Shown here piece by piece: positions 1 to 6,818 of a DNA stretch of 13,590 bases (the stretch's first letter is position 1; every line of letters begins with the position of its first letter). The notes under the pieces are model-generated. The model was not told the origin of the DNA. It was given only the letters and a program-made list of their open reading frames with translations, and searched no databases. The DNA comes from an uncultured Oscillospiraceae bacterium (GTDB lineage: Bacteria; Bacillota; Clostridia; Oscillospirales; Oscillospiraceae). A program made the position numbers and the translations under genes. The stretch covers positions 1-13,590 of the forward strand of contig CAADVN010000174.1 in assembly GCA_900752445.1 (NCBI GenBank). The letters run 5' to 3'.

Positions 1-315
1 CCCGCAGAGTTAAAGGAGGGGCTCGTCTCCCTCCCCCTCCCCACCCCCTGCCCCCCCGGCTGGGGCTTCGACAGCAGCCGCAGCATCAGCCTCGGCAGGG
101 CCGCCGTCCAGTCCAGGTACTTTTTGCTCTACGAATACCGGGACTACGGGTTCGAGATCTCGGCGCCCACCAGGAATATTCGCGAACCGGCAGACGTCTC
201 GGAATTCCTGCGCAGTCAAAAGCGCTTCGCGCACCTGGGCGAGGAGGATCTGGACGAGATACGCAGAGTAGTCCAGCAGCGCTGGGACAATCTCAGCAGG
301 CTCGCAGCAAATTAA
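1..315 (+). CDS. porB: 2-oxoacid (pyruvate):ferredoxin oxidoreductase beta subunit, C-terminal fragment
   Basis: This is the last 104 residues of a gene that enters from the left edge; the frame is open from base 1 and ends at TAA 313-315. The family decarboxylates pyruvate or another 2-oxoacid with thiamine diphosphate in the beta subunit and passes electrons to ferredoxin. What identifies it is the conserved PCPPGWGFD stretch near residues 16-24, the following helix ending in LGRAAVQ, a LYEYRDYG strand, and the C-terminal FAHLGEEDLDEIRRVV tail with a final RW pair, all in the order of PorB C-termini. The roughly 15 residues before PCPPGW do not look like the usual hydrophobic strand, and the DNA there is C-rich, so the edge may be unreliable. 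The 2-oxoacid (pyruvate, branched-chain or aryl) cannot be decided from this fragment. The alpha, gamma and delta partners would lie outside the window. Confidence 0.82.
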   Translation, partial: PAELKEGLVSLPLPTPCPPGWGFDSSRSISLGRAAVQSRYFLLYEYRDYGFEISAPTRNIREPADVSEFLRSQKRFAHLGEEDLDEIRRVVQQRWDNLSRLAAN

Positions 316-319
316 AACA

Positions 320-340
320 GGAGCGGCAGAGTGCCGCTCC
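320..340. terminator. Bidirectional rho-independent terminator between convergent genes
   Basis: A perfect 9-bp stem, GGAGCGGCA (320-328) with TGCCGCTCC (332-340), encloses a 3-base loop. On the + strand it is followed by TCATTTATTTT, and on the - strand by TGTTTTAATTT, so it has a U-rich tail in both directions. It sits between the porB stop at 315 and the MFS stop at 359 and should end both convergent transcripts. Confidence 0.85.
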
Positions 341-358
341 TCATTTATTTTCCAGCGT

Positions 359-1624
359 TCACTTCGCCTTTTTCATGGGCGAGATGGCTATTGCGGCCAC
401 TATGAGCACCATGCCGACGAGCGCGGTGGCGCCGAAGAATATCCAGCCGCTCTTCATGCCGCCCTCGGTCGCTAGGAAGGCGCTCATTATCGGCGCGCAG
501 AGCGCCTGGCCCACGTACACCGCCGTCATCAGCGTCGCCGAGATGGCCGCAAAGTCCCTGCCGCCAAACACCGACTGCCCTATGAGCCCCGGAATGCTCG
601 CATTCAGCGGGTACGCCAGCGCCGCAAACATAACGCAGCCGACCATTATCAGCGTCACCGGCTGCCCGTTGAGCGCTATCATGCACGCCATGGCGGCCGC
701 GAAGGCTATGCACACGATCACCGTGAACACCGCCGGGCCGGTCTTCGCAAACACCTTGCCCACACCCAGCAGCACCAGGCCGGACAGCACCAGGTACACC
801 GCGTTCCAGTTGGCCGAGGTCGTGGCGTCCATGCCGTTGGCCTGCCACCAGGACGGCGCGTAGCTCATATACGCCGTACCGCTTACACACACGAACAGCA
901 GCGCCAGCGAGAGTACCCAAAACGCCGGCGACTTCAGCGCCGTGGCCTTGCACACGCCAGGCACCTCCACCGCTGCGCCCGTATCCGCAGGCGCGCCGAC
1001 CTCGTCCCAGCCCAGTGGCTTCTGCCCCAGTTTCTTCGGGCTCTTTATCAGCACCAGCACCGAAAACAGGCCGATGGCGAGGATGAATATCGAAAGTATC
1101 CTGTAGCAGTTCTTGTAGTCCGTGACCTTGAACAGCTGGCCCGCCGCAAACACCCAGATCGCCGCGCCGAAGCCCGCGCCCGAGAACACGATGCCCGAGA
1201 TCTGCTCTCTCTTCTTCACGAACCAGTCCGCTATTACCGACGAGCACACCGCGTGCGTGCCGAAGGTGATGGAGAAGGACGCAAGGAAGCCCGCTATGTA
1301 GTAGAACGCCAGGCTGGGTATGTTCGCGCCGGGCGTCGCAAAGGTGTAGAAGTGCACGTGCACCGCGCAGGCGATTATCGAGATGAGCATTGTCACCTTC
1401 GCGCCGAACTTGCTCAGGGCCTTGACCGCCACTATGCTCAGTATCACGTTGCCTATCGTGTTGACAGTGCCGATGTAGCCGACCATGCCCAGGTCCCAGC
1501 CGCTGTATTCGGACAGCGAGGTCAGAAAGATGCCCAGGGTCGTGCAGGCGCCCAGGTTGACGAACATAACCAAAAACGCGCCTATCGCGGCCTTATATCC
1601 GAAAAATTTGCCGTTTTCCTTCAA
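359..1624 (-). CDS. MFS transporter, monocarboxylate/oxalate-formate antiporter-like
   Basis: A 421-residue inner-membrane protein with about twelve hydrophobic segments in two halves, split by a hydrophilic loop at residues 194-232, as usual for the major facilitator superfamily. The first loop signature appears as KALSKFGAK (68-76). The stretch IADWFVKKREQISGIV (131-146) followed by a glycine-rich helix is typical of the monocarboxylate/OFA-like branch, whose members move organic acids by proton symport or exchange. The start is TTG (1622-1624), supported by AGGAGGG six bases upstream; no ATG is better placed. It is the last gene of the minus-strand unit, 83 bp behind the ene-reductase, with a strong hairpin but no evident promoter in that gap. 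By context it probably imports the substrate or exports the product of the reductase and SDRs. Family assignment is firm; the substrate is unknown. Confidence 0.88.
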   Translation of the reverse strand: MKENGKFFGYKAAIGAFLVMFVNLGACTTLGIFLTSLSEYSGWDLGMVGYIGTVNTIGNVILSIVAVKALSKFGAKVTMLISIIACAVHVHFYTFATPGANIPSLAFYYIAGFLASFSITFGTHAVCSSVIADWFVKKREQISGIVFSGAGFGAAIWVFAAGQLFKVTDYKNCYRILSIFILAIGLFSVLVLIKSPKKLGQKPLGWDEVGAPADTGAAVEVPGVCKATALKSPAFWVLSLALLFVCVSGTAYMSYAPSWWQANGMDATTSANWNAVYLVLSGLVLLGVGKVFAKTGPAVFTVIVCIAFAAAMACMIALNGQPVTLIMVGCVMFAALAYPLNASIPGLIGQSVFGGRDFAAISATLMTAVYVGQALCAPIMSAFLATEGGMKSGWIFFGATALVGMVLIVAAIAISPMKKAK

Positions 1625-1655
1625 GATTTTCCCTCCTCAGGTTCTCGCTTTGCAG

Positions 1656-1691
1656 AATACCCCCGCGCAGGCTTTTTTGCGCGGGGGTATT
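1656..1691 (-). terminator. 14-bp stem-loop between ene-reductase and MFS genes (terminator or attenuating hairpin)
   Basis: Bases 1656-1669 pair perfectly with 1678-1691 (core CCCCCGCGC/GCGCGGGGG, AT pairs at the base), leaving an 8-base loop. On the coding strand the six-A run covers part of the loop and the adjoining stem base. It begins 17 bases after the ene-reductase stop. The 3' flank TATTCTGC is only weakly U-rich, so termination may be partial, allowing reduced read-through into the MFS gene, or the stem may protect the 3' end of the upstream mRNA. Confidence 0.65.
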
Positions 1692-1707
1692 TGGCTTGAC
1701 GGACTGC

Positions 1708-3663
1708 TCAGATGAGCGCCATTGCCGCGTAGAAGCCCTCGCGGATGGCTCCGCCGGCCTTGGCAGGCTTCATGCAGTCGCCGATGATGGTGGTCTTCGT
1801 CGGGTACTTGTTCTGAATGGCGTCGGCCAGCTCGAGGCTGCGCGCCCTGCCGAAGGCGCCGATGACCACGTCCGCGGGCAGCACCTTTTTGCCCTCGGCG
1901 TTCTCGACCTCAACGCCCGCGTCGGTGATGCCGACGACCTTGGTGTTCACCAGCTGCTCCACTCCGTACTCGTTGAGCAGGCGGTCTATGCTTATCTTAT
2001 TGACGACCATGACGTCGCCCGCGAGCTGGGGCAGCATCTCCACGATGGTGAACTTGCGCCCGCCCTTCGCAGCGTACTCTATGGCCGTGTCGCAGGCGGA
2101 CAGACCGCCGCCGCAGATGACGACATTCTTGCCCTCGGGCATGCCGTTTCTGTGGATCTGCTCCACGTCGATGGCCTTCTCTATGCCCGGGATGGGCGGC
2201 AGGATGGGCTTGGAGCCCGTCGCCACAAAGATGGCGTCAGCGGACTTGAGCAGCGGGTCGTCGGCGCCGATTTCGGTGTTCAGCACGACCTTGACGCCGA
2301 GCTTCTTGAGCTGTACCTCGTACCACTTGATGAGCTGCGGTATCCTCCACTTGAAGTCGCCGGTGGCGATGGTGAGGAAGGTGCCGCCGAGCCTGTCGGC
2401 CTTCTCGTACAGGGTGACGGAGCAGCCGCGCTCTGCCGCGCACCTGGCGGCCTCGAGGCCGCCGGGGCCGCCGCCGATGACGACGACGTTCGTCGGCTTC
2501 GTCACGGGCTTGACCTCCATATAGCTCTCAAAGCCGACGGAGGGGTTCACGGTGCAGCTCAGCTGGGTCAGGCGGCCGAAGATGCGGCCTATGCACTCCT
2601 CGTTGCACACGATGCAGGGGCGCACGTCCTCGCGCCTGCCCTCGCGCAGCTTGTTGGCGAACTGAGGGTCGGCGATGGACTGGCGGCCGAACTGCACGAT
2701 GTCCGCGTTGCCGCTCTTGAGCAGCTCAACGGCGCTCTCCATGCTGTGGTTGCCGGTGTTGATGATGGGCTTCGTCAGGTGCTTGCGGGCCTCCTCGCAG
2801 ACGTATGCCATGCAGGCCTCGCCCGTGTAGCGCGTCGGGAAGATGTAGTCCATCGTCTCGTAGCAGGCCGCGTCGATGTCGAAGGCGTCGATGCCGCTCT
2901 TGTCGAGGACGTCGAGTATCTTCATGCTCTCCTCGAGCGTCCTGCCGCCCGGGAAGCGGTGGTCAAGCGAGATGCGGTAGGTTATCGGGAAGTTCGGGCC
3001 GACGACGCTCCTGATGGCGTCCACCGTCTCCATGGTGAAGCGACAGCGGTTCTCGAAGGAGCCGCCGTACTTGTCCTTGCGGTGGTTCCAGATCTCGCTC
3101 ATGAACTGGTCCATGAGGTAGCCCGCGTGGGCGTGGATCTGGATACCGTCAAAGCCCATGTTCATGGCGTTGCGCGCGGCGACCTTCCAGTGCTCCATCA
3201 TCTCCTCTATCTCCTCTATGCTCAGCGGGCGGCAGATCATGGAGGGGTTGTAGAAGGAGGGGTTCTCGGAGCTGGAGATGGGCACGCGCTCGCCTATCTG
3301 GGGCATGCCGTTGCGGCCGGTGCCGCAGCTGAGCTGGGCGAAGATCTTGGCGCCCCAGCGGTGTACGCGCTCCGTGAGCACGGTGCCGCTCGGGATGGAC
3401 TTATCGCTCGAGAAGTCGAGGGTGCGGCCGCCCTGGGCGGTCTTCTCGTCTATGAAGTACGCGCCGGTGTGGATGAGGCCGATGCCGCCCTTCGCGCGCT
3501 CCTCGTAGTAGCGCAGACCGGACTCGGTCTCGTACTGCTCGGCCATGGTAGGCGTGAAGGTGCCCATGCCCGACATGCTGATCCTGTTGCGGATGCGGCA
3601 CTTGTTGATGTCGATGGGACGCCAGAGCAGGCTGTAATCGTAGTTCTTATCGCAGCAAGACAT
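1708..3663 (-). CDS. FMN/[4Fe-4S]/FAD-dependent NAD(P)H ene-reductase (2,4-dienoyl-CoA reductase / BaiCD-like, OYE family)
   Basis: A full-length 651-residue cytoplasmic flavoenzyme of the family holding 2,4-dienoyl-CoA reductase, trimethylamine dehydrogenase, BaiCD/BaiH and isoflavone reductases. These use NAD(P)H to reduce, or in some cases oxidise, a C=C bond conjugated to a carbonyl. In order: an Old Yellow Enzyme TIM barrel at about 8-345, with H177 and Y182 in IHAHAGYLMDQF and DKYGGSFENR (197-206) beyond it; a [4Fe-4S] cysteine set C350, C353, C357, C370 (C-x2-C-x3-C-x12-C); an FAD site GGGPGG (397-402); and a nucleotide site GGGLSACD (518-525). The second histidine of the usual HxAH motif is displaced: position 180 is Ala. 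The ATG at 3663 has GGGAGG upstream and lies 24 bp after an SDR gene, indicating one operon. The natural substrate (enoyl-CoA, steroid, bile acid, flavonoid or other enone) cannot be read from the sequence. Confidence 0.9.
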   Translation of the reverse strand: MSCCDKNYDYSLLWRPIDINKCRIRNRISMSGMGTFTPTMAEQYETESGLRYYEERAKGGIGLIHTGAYFIDEKTAQGGRTLDFSSDKSIPSGTVLTERVHRWGAKIFAQLSCGTGRNGMPQIGERVPISSSENPSFYNPSMICRPLSIEEIEEMMEHWKVAARNAMNMGFDGIQIHAHAGYLMDQFMSEIWNHRKDKYGGSFENRCRFTMETVDAIRSVVGPNFPITYRISLDHRFPGGRTLEESMKILDVLDKSGIDAFDIDAACYETMDYIFPTRYTGEACMAYVCEEARKHLTKPIINTGNHSMESAVELLKSGNADIVQFGRQSIADPQFANKLREGRREDVRPCIVCNEECIGRIFGRLTQLSCTVNPSVGFESYMEVKPVTKPTNVVVIGGGPGGLEAARCAAERGCSVTLYEKADRLGGTFLTIATGDFKWRIPQLIKWYEVQLKKLGVKVVLNTEIGADDPLLKSADAIFVATGSKPILPPIPGIEKAIDVEQIHRNGMPEGKNVVICGGGLSACDTAIEYAAKGGRKFTIVEMLPQLAGDVMVVNKISIDRLLNEYGVEQLVNTKVVGITDAGVEVENAEGKKVLPADVVIGAFGRARSLELADAIQNKYPTKTTIIGDCMKPAKAGGAIREGFYAAMALI

Positions 3664-3687
3664 GGTTTATATATCCTCCCTTTTGGC

Positions 3688-4443
3688 TCAGATGGCGGTC
3701 CAGCCGCCGTCGCAGCAGCAGATGTTGCCGGTCACGTAGCTGGATTCGTCGGCGGCCAGGTAGACGACGGTGGTGTCCAGCTCGCCGTCGCGGCCCGGAC
3801 GGCCCATCGGGGTGCGGTCCTTGATGAAGTAGTCCATCGCGGCCATGGCCTCGGGGCTGTTGGCCTCGCTCGGGAAGAAGCCCGGGCAGATGCAGTTGAC
3901 GGTGATGCCCTTCTGGGCCCACTCAGTGGCCATCTGATGGGTGAAGTTGATGACGGCGCCCTTGCTGGCGGCGTAGTCGCTGATGGGGATCTCGGGCAGG
4001 CCGCCGTGGCCGAGGATGGAGGCGATGTTGATTATGCGTCCGTAGCCGGCCTTGAGCATCTCGCGCCCGAAGTCGCGGGTGCAGCGCATGACGCCGAAGA
4101 CGTCGGTGTTGACGGTGTCTATCCAGTCTTCCTCGGGGAAGTCCTCAAGCGCCTTGCTCTTGCCGCCGCCGGCGTTGTTCACGAGGATATCGACCTTGCC
4201 GTACTCTGCCATGACCGCCTTGACGGCGTTCGCAACGTCCTCGGGCAGCCTGACGTCGCAGCGGACGACGAGGCACTTCACGCCCAGGGCGCGGATCTCT
4301 TCCGCGACCTCGTTGAGCTTCCACTCGCGCCTTGCCAGGATGGCGAGGTCGGCGCCCTGGCGGGCCAGGGCCAGGGAGAACTGCCTGCCGAGTCCGGCGG
4401 ACGCGCCGGTGACCACTGCTACTCTGCCGTGAAGATCAAACAT
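3688..4443 (-). CDS. Short-chain dehydrogenase/reductase, probably NADP(H)-dependent
   Basis: A 251-residue classical SDR, the usual length for the family, catalysing reversible alcohol/ketone oxidoreduction. Visible features are the cofactor loop TGASAGLG (12-19), R38-R39 directly after the second strand (which favours NADPH over NADH), CDV with D63, NNAG (89-92), and the catalytic set N112, S142, Y157, K161 (YAASK), then PGFF (187-190). The C-terminus is unusual in carrying three consecutive cysteines in NICCCDGGW before the last strand. The ATG at 4443 follows AGGAGG at good spacing. It sits 45 bp downstream of a second SDR and 24 bp upstream of the ene-reductase, so all three should be co-transcribed. 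It may reduce the ketone left after C=C reduction, or oxidise a hydroxyl to prepare it. Closest resemblance is to the general 3-oxoacyl-ACP reductase/hydroxysteroid dehydrogenase group; the substrate is not assignable. Confidence 0.88.
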   Translation of the reverse strand: MFDLHGRVAVVTGASAGLGRQFSLALARQGADLAILARREWKLNEVAEEIRALGVKCLVVRCDVRLPEDVANAVKAVMAEYGKVDILVNNAGGGKSKALEDFPEEDWIDTVNTDVFGVMRCTRDFGREMLKAGYGRIINIASILGHGGLPEIPISDYAASKGAVINFTHQMATEWAQKGITVNCICPGFFPSEANSPEAMAAMDYFIKDRTPMGRPGRDGELDTTVVYLAADESSYVTGNICCCDGGWTAI

Positions 4444-4488
4444 TTTTATTTCCTCCTAAAATTTTAATTTACCCTTGGTGTGGACCGC

Positions 4489-5274
4489 TCAGCACAGGGC
4501 GTCCATGCCCGCGTCCATGCGGATGCCGGAGCCCATGATGTGGCTGGAGACGTCGGAAGCGAGGTAGAGAGCGAGGTTTGCTACCTCGTCCGCGCGGCAG
4601 TAGCGCTTGTCCAGGTAGGCGGCGCCGAAGATCTGCTCGCACTCCTCATGGGTCTTGGTGTCGCCGAAGGTGGCCTTCTCGATCCTGTGTATCATCGGGG
4701 TCTCGACGCCGCCCGGGCAGATGTAGTTGCAGTGGATGCCGTGGGGCCCGAGCTCGAGCGCTACGCTCTTGGCAAGGCCGGCGACGGCGTGCTTGGAGGA
4801 GCAATAGGCCGCCATGCCCGCAGCGGTGGTGTAGCTGCCGTTCGAGGCGATGGTGACGACAGCGCCGCTGCCCTGCTTTATCAGATAGGGAGCCGCGTAC
4901 TTGAGAAGGTACATGACGCCGAAGACGTTGACGCTGTAGACCTTCATCCAGCTCTCCATGGTCGCGTCCTGGATGAGCTGGTACTCGCCCTCGTAGCCGG
5001 CGTTCGGGATGACGATGTCGATGTGGCCGAAGTACTCGGCGGCGCCGTCAACGAAGGCCTTGACCTCCTCGGGCTTCGTCACGTCGGCGATGAAAGTCTT
5101 CAGGTTCTCCGGAGCTATATCAAGGGTAGGGATGAACGCGTCGAGCTTCTCCTGCGCGGTGGATGAGAGCGCCAGCTTGCAGCCTTCAGCCGCAAAGGCG
5201 CGGGCCAGGGCCTGGCCGATGCCGCCGGTGGAGCCGTTGATCAGTACGACCTTGTCTTTGAGCATGTAATCCAT
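4489..5274 (-). CDS. Short-chain dehydrogenase/reductase, first gene of the reductase operon
   Basis: A 261-residue classical SDR and the promoter-proximal gene of the minus-strand unit. Motifs: cofactor loop NGSTGGIG (13-20), where Asn replaces the usual first Thr; ADV with D64; PNAG (90-93) in place of NNAG; catalytic N116, S144, Y157, K161 (YCSSK); and PGGVETPM (187-194). Serines S37-S38 follow the second strand, so cofactor preference is less clear than in its neighbour. The loop at about 194-222, between the PG motif and DKRYCRADEVA, is longer than in the neighbouring SDR; this is the usual substrate-lid region. The ATG at 5274 has AAAGGAAGG upstream. It is clearly divergent from the SDR at 3688-4443, so this is not a recent duplication; two different carbonyl positions or opposite stereochemistry would explain keeping both. 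Function beyond SDR is inference. Confidence 0.88.
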   Translation of the reverse strand: MDYMLKDKVVLINGSTGGIGQALARAFAAEGCKLALSSTAQEKLDAFIPTLDIAPENLKTFIADVTKPEEVKAFVDGAAEYFGHIDIVIPNAGYEGEYQLIQDATMESWMKVYSVNVFGVMYLLKYAAPYLIKQGSGAVVTIASNGSYTTAAGMAAYCSSKHAVAGLAKSVALELGPHGIHCNYICPGGVETPMIHRIEKATFGDTKTHEECEQIFGAAYLDKRYCRADEVANLALYLASDVSSHIMGSGIRMDAGMDALC

Positions 5275-5609
5275 TGTTCAGCCTTCCTTTCAAAATACAT
5301 AATTCTGGTGGTTTTTCGACTTCGGCAATACTTTAACATAGTCTCTATACAAAATCACTGTACGCCGCGCGGATGTGCAGCCGCCTCTTCCCCATTATGC
5401 ACACATACTCTGTGAAAACATTGTCGTTTCAGGGTTTTTCGTATTTTGGCGCAACTGTGAAAAACGCGAAACATGCGCCTTTACTTTGTCCGTTTTGCAC
5501 ACCCGCTTTTTGTCCGTCAGCCCCTGGGCTCTGTTGACACGGGCCCGGGAAATATTATAAATTATAGGTGTGCCAAGGGTTTAACGTATGTTTATGAAAG
5601 GCGGTCAGG
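5275..5609. promoter_or_regulatory. 335-bp divergent control region between reductase operon and PucR regulators
   Basis: No gene is credible here; the DNA is noticeably richer in A and T than its flanks. It contains two spaced direct repeats. CTGTGAAAA occurs at 5410-5418 and 5455-5463 (45-bp period), and TTTGTCCGT at 5485-5493 and 5509-5517 (24-bp period). There is also an interrupted dyad, GGCGCA (5448-5453) with TGCGCC (5474-5479). Repeats of this kind are candidate operator sites for the adjacent PucR proteins, which often control divergent operons. For the minus-strand operon I see only weak -10-like candidates (AATTAT with TTGCCG 18 bases upstream, reading on the minus strand); no strong sigma-A promoter is evident there, which would fit activator dependence. 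Confidence 0.5.
5534..5561 (+). promoter_or_regulatory. Sigma-A type promoter for the PucR operon
   Basis: A perfect -35 hexamer TTGACA (5534-5539) is followed after 16 bp by TATAAA (5556-5561) in an AT-rich patch. Transcription would begin near 5568, giving a leader of about 40 bases before the ATG at 5610. Confidence 0.7.
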
Positions 5610-6818
5610 ATGCGGAAACTTGACTTTGACAAACTCAATTCGCTGCTGCTGGACGCGGTGCTCAGGCGCGTGGGGCTCGACGAGCTCTACGCCGAGGTCG
5701 GGTCCTGCATCGGTCTGCCGCTCATCTGCTTTGACACCTCGTTCCGCCTGGTGGCCTATGCCTTTGAGCGTCCGTTTTACTATCCGCATTGGGAGCGGAT
5801 TGTGAGCCAGGGCTGGGCGGACGAGCGCACGATACTGGGGCACAAGTACCTGAGCTATCAGGAGATGATGTACGCCAACGGGCGTTCTCTGCTGTTCGAT
5901 TCCGGTACCTGCGAGGGTTATCCCCAAGCCTGCGGGCCCGTGCTGCTGGGCGACAGGCTCGCCGCCTACTGCGGCGTCATGGTAGAGGACTGCACCGTAG
6001 AGGACGCGCTCCGGGCCAACGACATGCTGGCGGACGCGACGGCTGTGCTGCTGCGCGAGGCAGAGCAGGACGCGGCGGAGCCGGATCAGACAGAGAAGCT
6101 GCTCATAAAGAATGAAGTCAGCGCGGAGGCGGCTCGCCAGCTCGCGGCCAAGTTCGAGCCCGCCTACGCCTTCATGATAATCTCCGCGCAGGAGCCCGCC
6201 GTATCGACGCTGGAATACGTGCGAGGGCTGCTCTGCGGCGAGGGCAAGCGGCGCATCGGCTGCCGCGTCTCTGACAAGCGCCTGTACATGCTTCAATACG
6301 GTATGCGGGATTGCCCGGGCTTCCCGGACATAGCGTCCATCGCGGCCACGTATGGGCTCAGCTGCGGCGTTTCCGACTGTTTTTCCGACCTGGGCGAGAT
6401 CTCGGAGCGCAGGGCGCAGGCCATACTCTCGCTCACCATAGGCGCAGGCGGCCTGCCCGGCCGGCTCAGCACCTTCCGGGACAGTTACGCTCTCATCGTC
6501 GAGGTCTGCGCAGCCGAATTCTACGGCCCCGACGCCGTGCGCCTGCGCGGTATAGAGGCGCTGGCCGCGGAGGACTCCGCCGGAGACGGTGACTTTGTCA
6601 AGACGCTCGAGTGCTATCTGCGCAGCTTCAAGCGCCATTCCGCCGTAGCGGAGCAGCTCGGCCTGCACAGGAACACGGTCATAAACAGGATAAAGCGCAT
6701 AGAGAACCTGCTCGGGCTGGACATCTCGGGCGGCGGGAGCCTGCCGCGCCTGCTGGTCGGCATAGACATGCACGCGCTGGCGGACAGGTCGGCGGAGGTG
6801 GAGCATGGCCGTGTTTGA
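5610..6818 (+). CDS. PucR/CdaR-family transcriptional regulator, first of a tandem pair
   Basis: A 402-residue DNA-binding regulator. The C-terminal PucR helix-turn-helix (about 329-390) is clear: a TLECYL helix, then QLGLHRNTVINRIKRIENLLG, and a closing helix. Before it is the CdaR/GGDEF-like middle domain, recognised by CGVSDCFSDLGEISERRAQA (252-271). The N-terminal 30-150 region has the pattern of a GAF/PAS-like sensor, with LICFDTSFRLVAYA and GPVLLGDRLAAYCGV strands, and is the likely ligand-sensing part. PucR-type proteins usually activate or repress nearby catabolic genes in response to the pathway substrate. The ATG at 5610 has AAGGCGG upstream and a good promoter at 5534-5561. It overlaps the next regulator by 14 bp and is divergent from the SDR/ene-reductase operon, its most plausible target. 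The effector is unknown. Confidence 0.88.
   Translation: MRKLDFDKLNSLLLDAVLRRVGLDELYAEVGSCIGLPLICFDTSFRLVAYAFERPFYYPHWERIVSQGWADERTILGHKYLSYQEMMYANGRSLLFDSGTCEGYPQACGPVLLGDRLAAYCGVMVEDCTVEDALRANDMLADATAVLLREAEQDAAEPDQTEKLLIKNEVSAEAARQLAAKFEPAYAFMIISAQEPAVSTLEYVRGLLCGEGKRRIGCRVSDKRLYMLQYGMRDCPGFPDIASIAATYGLSCGVSDCFSDLGEISERRAQAILSLTIGAGGLPGRLSTFRDSYALIVEVCAAEFYGPDAVRLRGIEALAAEDSAGDGDFVKTLECYLRSFKRHSAVAEQLGLHRNTVINRIKRIENLLGLDISGGGSLPRLLVGIDMHALADRSAEVEHGRV

Noticed and set aside
4457..4466. Palindrome TAAAATTTTA between the two SDR genes
   Set aside because: Ten bases of AT-only symmetry just upstream of a ribosome binding site are likely to occur by chance, and there is no U-tract geometry or second copy.
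1696..4467. A 923-codon open frame on the + strand opposite the ene-reductase and SDR genes
   Set aside because: It is exactly antisense to well-recognised genes with full motifs, its product is an Ala/Gly/Val/Asp-rich sequence without any domain I can recognise, and such frames are common opposite GC-rich coding DNA.
359..5274. Assignment of the operon as a bile-acid-inducible (bai) operon
   Set aside because: Enzyme classes match BaiCD, BaiA and a carrier, but there is no CoA ligase, CoA transferase or BaiE-like dehydratase in the window, and the active-site motif differs from BaiCD. Only a loose analogy is supported.
5375..5560. Short open frame within the divergent control region
   Set aside because: No ribosome binding site, no recognisable product, and it runs through the repeats and the -35/-10 elements of the PucR promoter.
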